46,789 nt of DNA from CAYRJD01 sp964424585 (lineage in GTDB: Bacteria; Actinomycetota; Acidimicrobiia; Acidimicrobiales; Poriferisodalaceae): assembly GCA_964424585.1 (NCBI GenBank), contig CAYRJD010000043.1, forward strand, positions 1 to 46,789. The letters are read 5' to 3'. Each line of letters starts with the position of its first letter. Positions within the stretch are counted from its first letter, which is position 1. Shown here in pieces: positions 1 through 7,372 of this stretch. The position numbers and the translations under genes were made by a program. Under the pieces are notes generated by a model. It saw nothing but the letters and a program-made list of their open reading frames with translations. It was not told the origin of the DNA and ran no database searches.

Positions 1-1072
1 TGGTTTGGGTGGTTGTGTCGGTTGGTTGGCTGGTGGCCGGTGGGTTGGTTGGGGTGATGGGGTTGCCGACGAGGTGGGTGTTGCCGTCGGCGGTGAGCGC
101 GGTGTAGCCGTTGTTGTTGGGGTTGACGGCGATGGCGACGGCGGGGGCGAGGTTGCGGTGCGCGAACGACGCTAGGAAGCGGGTGTTGCCGTAGGTGAAG
201 ATGCCGCCGTCGGCGGCGAGCATGATGTAGCCGTCGTGGGTGGTTGACGCGACGACGGCGATGATGGGCCCGTCCAGGGTGTCGCGCGCGAGCGGCGTGT
301 CGTGGGCGACGGTTGGGGTGATGGCCCAGTCGCGGGTGACGCCAGCTAGGTGGTTGTCGGTGTTGAGGATGTCTTGGAACGATCCGAAGTAGTCGGCGTC
401 GCCGAAGGTGAACACGGCGCCGTCGGCGGCGACGAGCCAGTACCCGTTCGCGCTGGCGGCGAGCGTGACGACGGGCGCGGTCAAGTGAGCCGCGGCGAGC
501 TGGCCCGCGCCGAGGGTGTCGTCGACGACGCCTTGCACGGAGCCGTAGAAGATGGCGTCGCCGAACGTGAACACGCCGCCGTCGGCGCCCAGCAGCACGT
601 AGCCGCCGCCCGACGCGGTCGCGGCCGCATCCACGACGGGTTCGTTCAGCGCGACGCCCGCCATGTCGCCGTGATGCGCAGCGCCGCCCGCCGCGACCAC
701 GCGACCCGCCGAGGTCACCACCCACCAGCCGACCGGCGCCACCAACAGCTCAACCGCCCGCTCGCCCCCAACCAGCGCCGCAGCCGGCACCACCACCACC
801 GACGCAGCCGCCCCCCAGCCAGCCCGCTCGTCACCAGCAACAGCCACGAACTCCACCCGACCATCCGCAAACAACAACCACAACCCCCCCGGCGCCAAAT
901 CAACATCCACCGCGCCCGGTCCACCGGTCCCCAACGACACCACCGGCTCCTCGCCAGCAGGGCCGCCGGTCGGCTCGGCGACCTCTTCGCTGTTGGCCGC
1001 GACTGGAACCAACAGCGACGACACCAGCACCGCCGCGAGCGCAGCTAGCCAACGTCGCCGCCCGAGCTGCAT
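1..1072 (-). CDS. Secreted propeller-like repeat protein, paralog of the next gene (partial, runs off the left edge)
   Basis: An open minus-strand frame starts at ATG 1072 and is still open at base 1, so about 357 residues are visible. It begins with a basic stretch and a hydrophobic signal peptide (MQLGRRRWLAALAAVLVSS). The mature part aligns almost without gaps to residues 30-325 of the neighbouring 1312-residue protein, including repeats of the GGVFTFGDAIFYGS type and the segment HHGDMAGVALNEPVVDAAA. At the window edge it enters a Pro/Thr-rich linker, where the neighbour also changes to a Thr linker before its protease domains. The start lies 2 bp after the neighbour's stop (TAG TG ATG), so the two are probably co-transcribed. 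Codons 1 to about 120 favour G/T-ending triplets and the rest C-ending ones, which the paralog does not do. The C-terminal domains are outside the window. The function is unknown; it is probably exported. Confidence 0.85.
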   Translation of the reverse strand, partial: MQLGRRRWLAALAAVLVSSLLVPVAANSEEVAEPTGGPAGEEPVVSLGTGGPGAVDVDLAPGGLWLLFADGRVEFVAVAGDERAGWGAAASVVVVPAAALVGGERAVELLVAPVGWWVVTSAGRVVAAGGAAHHGDMAGVALNEPVVDAAATASGGGYVLLGADGGVFTFGDAIFYGSVQGVVDDTLGAGQLAAAHLTAPVVTLAASANGYWLVAADGAVFTFGDADYFGSFQDILNTDNHLAGVTRDWAITPTVAHDTPLARDTLDGPIIAVVASTTHDGYIMLAADGGIFTYGNTRFLASFAHRNLAPAVAIAVNPNNNGYTALTADGNTHLVGNPITPTNPPATSQPTDTTTQT

Positions 1073-1074
1073 CA

Positions 1075-4000
1075 CTACTGCACCACCTCAGAGACGCAAC
1101 CGCTGGCGTCGAGATCGACCACGGGCGTGCGGGCAACAGCTAGCTCAAACTCATTCGCGCCAGTCGTGGCGTCTCGGTAGTCGATGTTCACTCCGAAGGT
1201 CGTGCCGTCGTCGCTCGTCACCGTCACCTCCAACGTCAGCTGAGCATCGGGCATGTCGGCGTTGCCTGCACGCAGCGTGGCGGTTTCATTCAGCCGCAAG
1301 ATTGGCGAGCGCGGCGCGCACTCCCGACCAGTGTGACCGAGCACGGTGATGGGCGCGTTGCCATTGCCGATGGTGGGGTTCACCAGGTAGGCGAACACTC
1401 CCTCATACGGCAGCTCACGGTTGTAGCCCGCTCGTCCGTCGGAAAACACCCTCGGCGTGTCCGAGTCGTAGCCGATGTGCCGCCGAGCCTCTAGCACCAG
1501 CAGCTGCTTGCCGCCGAGCGGGACGATGGCGAGCCGCGTGCCGGCGTCGCCAGCCTGTCTCTCGCCTCCGGCGATGGCGTCGAGTTCGACCGTCGACGTG
1601 CCAGCGAAGACGCAGGCGACGTCCGCGTCGTCGAGCCAGCCCAACCGCCAGCGCGACCAGCCCAACATCTCCTCCATCACGGCTGCTTCGTTCGTATACA
1701 CGAGCGCATTGGCTATCGGCGCGCCGGTGGCCACATACGCGGTGCGAGTGCGAAAGCCACCGTGCTCGCTCTGGGGCACAGGCCAGAAGCCGTGCACCGC
1801 CATCTGTCCGAACACTCCGTGCAGAAAGTCTTCGCGGGGCGACGGGTCGGGCACCTGACGCAGCGCGCTGCGGTACGAGTAGAGGTCGTTCAGCCCGAGA
1901 TTGTGCAGCAGCTCGTGGCGCAACGACGACTCGTAGTAGTCGGCATCGGGCACGACGTCGGCTCGTGCCCGCGTGCCGAGCCGCGCGGCGCTTCTGATGG
2001 TCGGGTTGCCCGCAGACGTCAGGCGTACCAGGCCGTTCGCCAGCGGCGTGCGTGTCGGCTCGTCGTCGGTCGGCACTTCGGTGTTGAACGCCGACGCGCC
2101 GCGAAAGTGCGACGGCGGCAACAGCACGGCGATCGAGTCGAACTGGCTGGCGCGACCCGCGAAGTCGACGCCTTCGGCTTTGGCAGCGAGCGCGGCGTTC
2201 CACGTGAGCTTCACGATGTCGATGGAGGTCTCGCTCCAGGGCAACGTCACTTCGGCGTAGGCGTCAGCGAGGGTGATCCAACCGTCGGGTTTTGCGAGCA
2301 CGAAGTTGACATCTAGGCGGCCGTAGCTCTGAGCTTCGAGGAAGCTTTCAGTGTCTTCTAGGTAGCCGAGCGCTTCGCTCCACGGCAGGTGCGCTTCGTC
2401 GTGTCGAGCGTCGCCGAACTCGGCGAACACGACCAGCACGTCGAACGTGCCGTCGGTGAGGTCGGCAGGCTGATCGATGGGAAAGCCCTCCGGCCCGTCC
2501 GGACGGCACGACCGAGGCAGCAGCGCCTCGGGCGCCGGCGCCACACGACGCGCGACGTCGAACGCGTAGCTGCGCGCCGCGGCGGTCGCCTCGGTGCGGC
2601 GGACGTCAACCAAGAAGGCAGTGCCGTCGTCGCGCGTCACGGCGACCGTGACGACCGGCCCGCCGTTCGCGCCGGTCAGCGTGAAGCCATCGCCGACGCC
2701 GACGAACGGCGAGTGCGCGAGCAAGCCGCTGGCATCGCTGCCCAGCAGCGCGTACGCGGCGCGACCGTCGCCCGCGCCAGCGAGGGTGGGGTCGACGAGA
2801 TACGCGAGCACGCCCTCGCGCTCGAACTGTCGCTCCCAGCTCCACGAGAACGGGCCGTCGGTGCCGCTGCGCGCGACGTCCGCGTCGTTGCCGAGCCAGC
2901 GACGCGCTTCCAGCACGAGCAGCTGTCGTTCGCTGAGCGGCACGACCGCGAGCGTGGCGCGACCGGTCGGGTCGTCGCCCTCGAGCGGCGCGAGGTCGAA
3001 CGCACCAGAGGCGCCCTCTATGCATGCAACCTCGCCGCGCGCAATCCAGCCCAACCGCCAGCGTGACCAGCCGAGGAACGTGTCGGTCAGGTCGGTCGTG
3101 TGGTCGACTCGAATGCTCACGTCTTCGATGGCGTCGCCGCTGCCCGGATGCGCGACCCCGGTAAAGGGCACGCTGGCGGTGGCAGAGGTTGGCCACCAAC
3201 CCTCTAGCGCGACGAATCCGAACTGGCCGAGCTGATGCACGGCAGCAGAGCCCCCCGGGTCGAAGCTGCTGGGTGGCGCTTGGTGCAAGCCGAGGGCGTC
3301 CGCCAGCAAGTCGCGCAGCAAGTCGTCGAGGTCGATTGGCTCTCGGGGAGCGCGAGCTTCGCCGTTGGCAACCAGCGCTAAACCGATCGGCGTCGGGCTG
3401 GCTGCGACCTCGGTGTCGCTCAAACGCGCAGCTCGATCGAAGGGCGGCCGGTAGCGAGACGGCGGCAGCACCACCAGCACCGCGTCGAAGCGGTCGCCGT
3501 CGACCGGAGCGTCTAGCTCGGCGCTCGCGACGCTCACCGCTCGCGCCGCGACTTGGTCAACGTCGAGCTGTGAGCTGCTGCCGACTTGGTAGGTCGCGCT
3601 GGTTGCTCCCAGGCTCACCCAGTCTTCGACGACAGTGAAGCTCGCGTCGAGGCGCGCGTAGCTCTGCGTTTCGAGGAACGTCTCGAGGCCGCTAACCGCG
3701 CGGTTCATGGTTGCCCATGACCACAGCGCGTCGTCGTGCGGTGCGTCGTCGAACTCGGCGAACACCACGAGCACGTCGAGCGTGCCGTCGGAGACGTCCG
3801 CGTGACCGACCACCGGAAAGCCGTTCGGACCGTCTGGTCGACACGCGTCTGCAGGCGGCGGCATCAGAGGTGTTGGCCCGAGCGTGCTGGTCGTCGTGCT
3901 CGTCGTTGTCGTCGTGCTCGATGCCGCGGCCGAGCGCACAGTGCGGCGCGCCATGCCGCCAGCGCTGGCACGTCGATCGGTGCTTGCGCTTCGCGTGGCG

Positions 4001-5013
4001 CCAGTTTGACTGGACGTTTCGGTGAGCTGCCGAGCGTCGGGCTCAGCGACAGCCATCGCGAGGTCGCCGACCACGTGCGTGCTGCCGTCAGCGGTGAGCG
4101 TGACGTAGCCGACGCCGCGCGGCGCGACGTCTATCGCGACCGCGGGTGGCAACTCTCGATGCGCGAACGAACCCACAAAACGCGTGTTGCCGTAGCTGAA
4201 GATGCCCCCGTCGGATGCCAGCATGATGTAGCCGTCGTAGTCGGCTGACGGCACGAGTGAGATGATCGGCGCGTCGAGCGTGTCGCGCGCTAGAGGTTTG
4301 CCTGCAGCGACGGGCGGAGTGATCGTCCAGGCGCGCGCGATGCCAGTCAGCTGGTTGTCGGTGTTGACGATGTCTTGATGCGACCCGTAGTAGCTGGCGT
4401 CGCCGAACGGAAACACCGCGCCGTCTGCGGCGACCAGCCAGTAGCCCGCATCGGTGGTGCCCAGCGTGACGACCGGAGCGCTCAGGTAGTCGGCGGCGAG
4501 ATGGCCCGCGCCCAGAGTGTCGTCGACGATGCCCTGCACCGACCCGTAGAAGATTGCGTCGCCGAACGCGAACACGCCGCCGTCGGCTGCGAGCATCAAG
4601 TAGCCAGCTCCCGATGAAGTAGATGCCGCGTCGACCACGGGCTCGTTCAACTCGACGCCGATCATGTCGCCGTGGTGCTGCGCGCCGTTAGCTGCGATCA
4701 CCCGGCCGAGCGACGTCACAATCCACCAGCCTTGTTTCGCCACGAGCAGTTCAACCGCCGCTTCGCCGTCGGCTAGCGAGACCGCCGGCGGCACTACGTC
4801 TCGCCGGGCCATCGCGGGCGGGCTGTCGTCGCCATGAGAGAGGGCCACGAAATCAACCCGCGCGTCGGCATACGTCAGCCACAGCCCGCCCGGTGCCAGG
4901 TCGACGTCCACCGCGGCCGGGCCGCCGTCGGGCACCTGAGCAGCGGACGGTGAAGGCATCGCCACCAGCGCGCCGAGCACGACCGCGAGTGCGGCCACAA
5001 CGCGCCGTCGCAT
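1075..5013 (-). CDS. Large secreted protein: propeller-like repeats plus two M6-like metalloprotease domains, the first one degenerate
   Basis: The protein has 1312 residues from ATG 5013; an in-frame GTG at 5037 is less likely because a TAGCCT box lies 7 nt before the ATG. Residues 1-26 are a signal peptide. Residues 30-325 hold repeats of the type ADGGVFAFGDAIFYGS (about 150, 202 and 270), as in beta-propellers. A Thr-rich linker follows at 365-377. Two homologous domains then start with CRPDGPxGFP and DVLVVFAEF (391-800 and 836-1285), the layout of M6/immune-inhibitor-A-like peptidases. The second has HELLH at 1033-1037 (bases 1903-1917), a classical HExxH zinc site. At the equivalent place the first has DLLAD (568-572), so both His and the Glu are gone. 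Both domains share LGWSRWRLGW and LLVLEARR. I infer an exported protease whose first domain has become structural or substrate-binding. The family call is by motif only. Confidence 0.82.
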   Translation of the reverse strand: MRRRVVAALAVVLGALVAMPSPSAAQVPDGGPAAVDVDLAPGGLWLTYADARVDFVALSHGDDSPPAMARRDVVPPAVSLADGEAAVELLVAKQGWWIVTSLGRVIAANGAQHHGDMIGVELNEPVVDAASTSSGAGYLMLAADGGVFAFGDAIFYGSVQGIVDDTLGAGHLAADYLSAPVVTLGTTDAGYWLVAADGAVFPFGDASYYGSHQDIVNTDNQLTGIARAWTITPPVAAGKPLARDTLDAPIISLVPSADYDGYIMLASDGGIFSYGNTRFVGSFAHRELPPAVAIDVAPRGVGYVTLTADGSTHVVGDLAMAVAEPDARQLTETSSQTGATRSASTDRRASAGGMARRTVRSAAASSTTTTTSTTTSTLGPTPLMPPPADACRPDGPNGFPVVGHADVSDGTLDVLVVFAEFDDAPHDDALWSWATMNRAVSGLETFLETQSYARLDASFTVVEDWVSLGATSATYQVGSSSQLDVDQVAARAVSVASAELDAPVDGDRFDAVLVVLPPSRYRPPFDRAARLSDTEVAASPTPIGLALVANGEARAPREPIDLDDLLRDLLADALGLHQAPPSSFDPGGSAAVHQLGQFGFVALEGWWPTSATASVPFTGVAHPGSGDAIEDVSIRVDHTTDLTDTFLGWSRWRLGWIARGEVACIEGASGAFDLAPLEGDDPTGRATLAVVPLSERQLLVLEARRWLGNDADVARSGTDGPFSWSWERQFEREGVLAYLVDPTLAGAGDGRAAYALLGSDASGLLAHSPFVGVGDGFTLTGANGGPVVTVAVTRDDGTAFLVDVRRTEATAAARSYAFDVARRVAPAPEALLPRSCRPDGPEGFPIDQPADLTDGTFDVLVVFAEFGDARHDEAHLPWSEALGYLEDTESFLEAQSYGRLDVNFVLAKPDGWITLADAYAEVTLPWSETSIDIVKLTWNAALAAKAEGVDFAGRASQFDSIAVLLPPSHFRGASAFNTEVPTDDEPTRTPLANGLVRLTSAGNPTIRSAARLGTRARADVVPDADYYESSLRHELLHNLGLNDLYSYRSALRQVPDPSPREDFLHGVFGQMAVHGFWPVPQSEHGGFRTRTAYVATGAPIANALVYTNEAAVMEEMLGWSRWRLGWLDDADVACVFAGTSTVELDAIAGGERQAGDAGTRLAIVPLGGKQLLVLEARRHIGYDSDTPRVFSDGRAGYNRELPYEGVFAYLVNPTIGNGNAPITVLGHTGRECAPRSPILRLNETATLRAGNADMPDAQLTLEVTVTSDDGTTFGVNIDYRDATTGANEFELAVARTPVVDLDASGCVSEVVQ

Positions 5014-5020
5014 CACGTAA

Positions 5021-5026
5021 AGGCTA
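5021..5026 (-). promoter_or_regulatory. -10 box TAGCCT for the secreted protease gene (leaderless)
   Basis: TAGCCT lies 7 nt before ATG 5013. This spacing puts the transcript start at the start codon, so it decides against the upstream GTG 5037. Confidence 0.55.
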
Positions 5027-5075
5027 CGCAGCACCACGCAGCGAGCTTCGAGCGCGAACCGCTAGCTGGCTCTCG

Positions 5076-5954
5076 TCAGGTGGTTGGCGTCTCTGTGCGA
5101 GCCGGCATCGCTTCGACACTCGACGCCGCCGAACGCACCCAGATGATGCGCATCAGCGCGACCGCTACCACCATGCTCATCAGCAGCCCCAGCCGAAACC
5201 CGCCGACCGACGCGACCGCGTTGGTCAGCGTGCTGCTGAGGCTCTCGACGTTGGTGACCAGCCCGATGGCTGCCAGGTCAAACTGCTCGGCCGCCCAGTA
5301 GGCGATCAGGTAGGCCCCCGCTAGCACCATCAGCACGCCAGCGATGCGGTCGGCGTGACGCATCGCACTTCGCAGCTTCGCTAACAGCGTCGTGCGCGCG
5401 AACGCCAAGCTGACCGCCAGCGACGTGAGCACCGTGCCCATCGCAACCGAGTACACGACGAACGCGACGACGCCTTCGCTGATGCCGCTCGCCGAGGTCG
5501 ACACGACCACGAAGAAGGTCGGCAGCGCGCAGCTCAGCGACGCCACGGCGTAGCTGATGCCGAAGAGAAACAACGACCGCGCGTCGGTGCCGCCGGTGCC
5601 TCGCTCGAACTTCGGCAACAGCACGGTCACGCGAAAGCCTGCGATGAACGCGACGCCGAGCGCTATCAGCGCCGCGCCGATCACCATCGTCAGCCACGGC
5701 ACCGCGTCGCGCACGACCGACAGCCCAGCCGACACGCTGATGCCGACGATGCCAAACACCACCATGAACCCGGAGGTCACGATCAGCCCGGTGAGCAGCG
5801 CCCGCGCCAAGCTCGCCGAGTCGTTCGACTCTGCTGCGCGAGTGTCTGCGCCGACGAAATACGAGAGGTAGGCGGGCAGCATCGCGAAGCCGCACGGGTT
5901 GATCACCGCGACCAAGCCTGCGGCATACGCGAAGCTGAGCTGCTGCCAGGTCAC
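5076..5954 (-). CDS. ccdA: Cytochrome c biogenesis protein CcdA (thiol-disulfide transmembrane carrier)
   Basis: The protein has 292 residues and about six to seven membrane segments. CcdA moves electrons across the membrane through a cysteine pair to extracytoplasmic thioredoxin-like proteins. The two expected cysteines are visible: Cys21 in AVINPCGFAMLPAYL and Cys142 in VASLSCALPTFF. I chose GTG 5954 because it overlaps the stop of the upstream thioredoxin gene as GTGA. The open frame continues further upstream, but that part is Arg-rich and is only the other-frame reading of the thioredoxin gene. Coupling with a TlpA-like partner is the classical arrangement for cytochrome c maturation or disulfide reduction. 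Confidence 0.93.
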   Translation of the reverse strand: MTWQQLSFAYAAGLVAVINPCGFAMLPAYLSYFVGADTRAAESNDSASLARALLTGLIVTSGFMVVFGIVGISVSAGLSVVRDAVPWLTMVIGAALIALGVAFIAGFRVTVLLPKFERGTGGTDARSLFLFGISYAVASLSCALPTFFVVVSTSASGISEGVVAFVVYSVAMGTVLTSLAVSLAFARTTLLAKLRSAMRHADRIAGVLMVLAGAYLIAYWAAEQFDLAAIGLVTNVESLSSTLTNAVASVGGFRLGLLMSMVVAVALMRIIWVRSAASSVEAMPARTETPTT

Positions 5955-6793
5955 GAAACGTCGGCCTCGCTGAAGTCGGTTCCGAAGTTGTCGTTGACCT
6001 TGTCGATGAGCCCGGCCAAATCGAGCACGCCGCTGTGGGTCTCGACGATGTTGCCCATCGAGTCGATGAAGCTCGTGGTCGGCATTGCCAGCCCGCCGAA
6101 CGCCTCCAGCGCGCCGGGCTCGGCTACCCCAGCGGGGTAGGTCACGCCGGTTTGGTCGATGATGTCGCGAGCCGGATCGGCACCGTCGATCGCCCAGCCC
6201 ACCAGCGCGACGTGGTCGCCGAAGGCGCGCCAAAACTCATCGAACTCGGGCATCTCTCGCACGCACGGCGCGCACCACTTCGCGAAGAAGTTGACGACCA
6301 GCGGGCAGCCCGCATACGCGCCTAGCGAAGCCTTTTCGCCCTCGAGGGTGGTGAACGTGTGCTGGTACGCCTCGCCCAGCATCGCGGCTTGCTCGGGCAC
6401 GACCGTGTGGTCGACCTCGGCGCAGGTGGGCGCCGGGTCTGCAACCGGCGCGTCGGCTTCGAGCGCGTCGACGGGCGCGCCATCATCGAGCGCGTCGGAG
6501 GGCGCGCCATCATCGAGCGCGTCGGAGGGCGCGTCGACGGACGCGTCGACGGACGCGCCATCGTCGAGCGCGTCGTCGGGGGCGCTAGCAGAAGCCACCG
6601 TCGTCGGCGGTCTGGGCCCGTCCAGGCTGTCGAGCAGCACCTCGTCTTCCATCACCTCCATCGAGGTCTCAACTGGCGCCGCGCCGCCGACCAGCAGCCA
6701 CCCACCCACGACGATCACGTAGAGGCCGAGCAGGCTGAAACTCGTCAGCCGCCAGCCGCTCAAGCGCTCGGTGATGCGCTCAAACACGCCCAT
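5951..6793 (-). CDS. Membrane-anchored TlpA/ResA-like thioredoxin
   Basis: The protein has 280 residues. Residues 16-38 form an N-terminal membrane anchor. A long acidic, repetitive linker (about 60-118, units such as SDALDDGAP) separates it from a thioredoxin-like domain. That domain has the redox motif WCAPC at residues 173-177 within VVNFFAKWCAPC, and a cis-Pro region MPTTSFID. Its job is to reduce or oxidise protein thiols outside the membrane, probably apocytochrome c, with electrons from CcdA, whose gene overlaps its 3' end. A TAGCCT box lies 9 nt before the ATG. The exact substrate cannot be read from the sequence. Confidence 0.9.
   Translation of the reverse strand: MGVFERITERLSGWRLTSFSLLGLYVIVVGGWLLVGGAAPVETSMEVMEDEVLLDSLDGPRPPTTVASASAPDDALDDGASVDASVDAPSDALDDGAPSDALDDGAPVDALEADAPVADPAPTCAEVDHTVVPEQAAMLGEAYQHTFTTLEGEKASLGAYAGCPLVVNFFAKWCAPCVREMPEFDEFWRAFGDHVALVGWAIDGADPARDIIDQTGVTYPAGVAEPGALEAFGGLAMPTTSFIDSMGNIVETHSGVLDLAGLIDKVNDNFGTDFSEADVS
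6475..6528 (+). repeat. Perfect 27-bp tandem repeat, two copies, inside the thioredoxin gene
   Basis: Bases 6475-6501 and 6502-6528 are identical, and related 12-bp units (GCGTCGACGGAC) follow. The repeat length is a multiple of three and encodes acidic linker units between anchor and thioredoxin domain, so copy-number change would alter linker length without breaking the frame. Confidence 0.85.
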
Positions 6794-6802
6794 TGCGCGA
6801 AC

Positions 6803-6808
6803 AGGCTA
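6803..6808 (-). promoter_or_regulatory. -10 box TAGCCT before the thioredoxin gene
   Basis: TAGCCT lies 9 nt before ATG 6793. The spacing is at the upper end of the series seen in this window. It probably drives the thioredoxin-ccdA operon. Confidence 0.42.
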
Positions 6809-6841
6809 ACCGTCGAGTGCGAAGCGAACCGGCGAGGTCGC

Positions 6842-7264
6842 TCACGAGTCGTCGCGCCCGAGATCGGGCGGGAACGGCACCTCATCCGCGAAGATCGGCA
6901 GACGCTGAATCTTCGGCGGGCGACCGACGCGCTTGGGTTCACGCGGTTGGCCGTTGCGCATCAGCTGGCCACCCCAGACGCCGTGATGCTCCTTGCGGGC
7001 GATGGCGGCGGCCAGACACTCGCTTTGCACGTTGCACGTCTCGCAAATGCGACGAGCGCGGAAGATCTCGTTGTAGTCCTCCGAGAAGAACAACCGAGTG
7101 ACCGAGCCAGTCGTCTCTTTGCACCTGGCGTAGGCGTGCCACTCCGCCGGGTAGTCGACGATGCCGCGGATCTGCATGACGGTCGGCGCGCCGACTTTCG
7201 CGCGCCGCTGACGCTGGTGTCGTAGGCGCGGGTCCGCGCCGATCAGTGGTTCTGCTGAGGACAA
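6842..7264 (-). CDS. WhiB7-like iron-sulfur transcription regulator with C-terminal AT-hook
   Basis: The protein has 140 residues from TTG 7264. I chose this start because GGGAG stands 6 nt upstream; the first ATG (7177) has no such site. Four cysteines for a 4Fe-4S cluster are present: Cys48 (YARC), Cys74 and Cys77 (ICETC) and Cys83 (SEC). The family turn motif GVWGG follows at 95-99. Behind it, PKRVGRPPK (110-118) is an AT-hook-like element. That combination is typical of WhiB7, which with the primary sigma factor activates antibiotic-resistance genes at promoters with an AT-rich patch. The upstream region is indeed unusually AT-rich and holds an inverted repeat. Family membership is sure; WhiB7-type function is inferred. 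Confidence 0.85.
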   Translation of the reverse strand: MSSAEPLIGADPRLRHQRQRRAKVGAPTVMQIRGIVDYPAEWHAYARCKETTGSVTRLFFSEDYNEIFRARRICETCNVQSECLAAAIARKEHHGVWGGQLMRNGQPREPKRVGRPPKIQRLPIFADEVPFPPDLGRDDS

Positions 7265-7289
7265 GTTGAGCTCCCTTCGGTTGTCGTGA

Positions 7290-7306
7290 CCAGGGCCTGT
7301 CCCTGG
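7290..7306 (-). promoter_or_regulatory. Inverted repeat in the 5' leader of the WhiB7-like gene
   Basis: CCAGGG (7290-7295) and CCCTGG (7301-7306) form a perfect 6-bp stem with a 5-base loop. It lies between the AT-rich upstream region and the ribosome-binding site, so it could be an operator or an attenuator hairpin. There is no U-tract, so it is not a standard terminator. Confidence 0.45.
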
Positions 7307-7340
7307 ACACGGGGAACTCAAAAGCGCAGCACCTCGAGCG

Positions 7341-7367
7341 CACAATTATTTTGGAGTTTTTGACTTG
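7341..7367 (-). promoter_or_regulatory. AT-rich promoter region of the WhiB7-like gene
   Basis: This stretch is A/T-rich in a strongly GC-rich genome and reads CAAAAACTCCAAAATAATTG on the minus strand. AAAAT followed by TTGTGC resembles the AT patch next to the -35 element at WhiB7-activated promoters. Autoregulation is an inference. Confidence 0.4.
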
Positions 7368-7372
7368 GGCGC

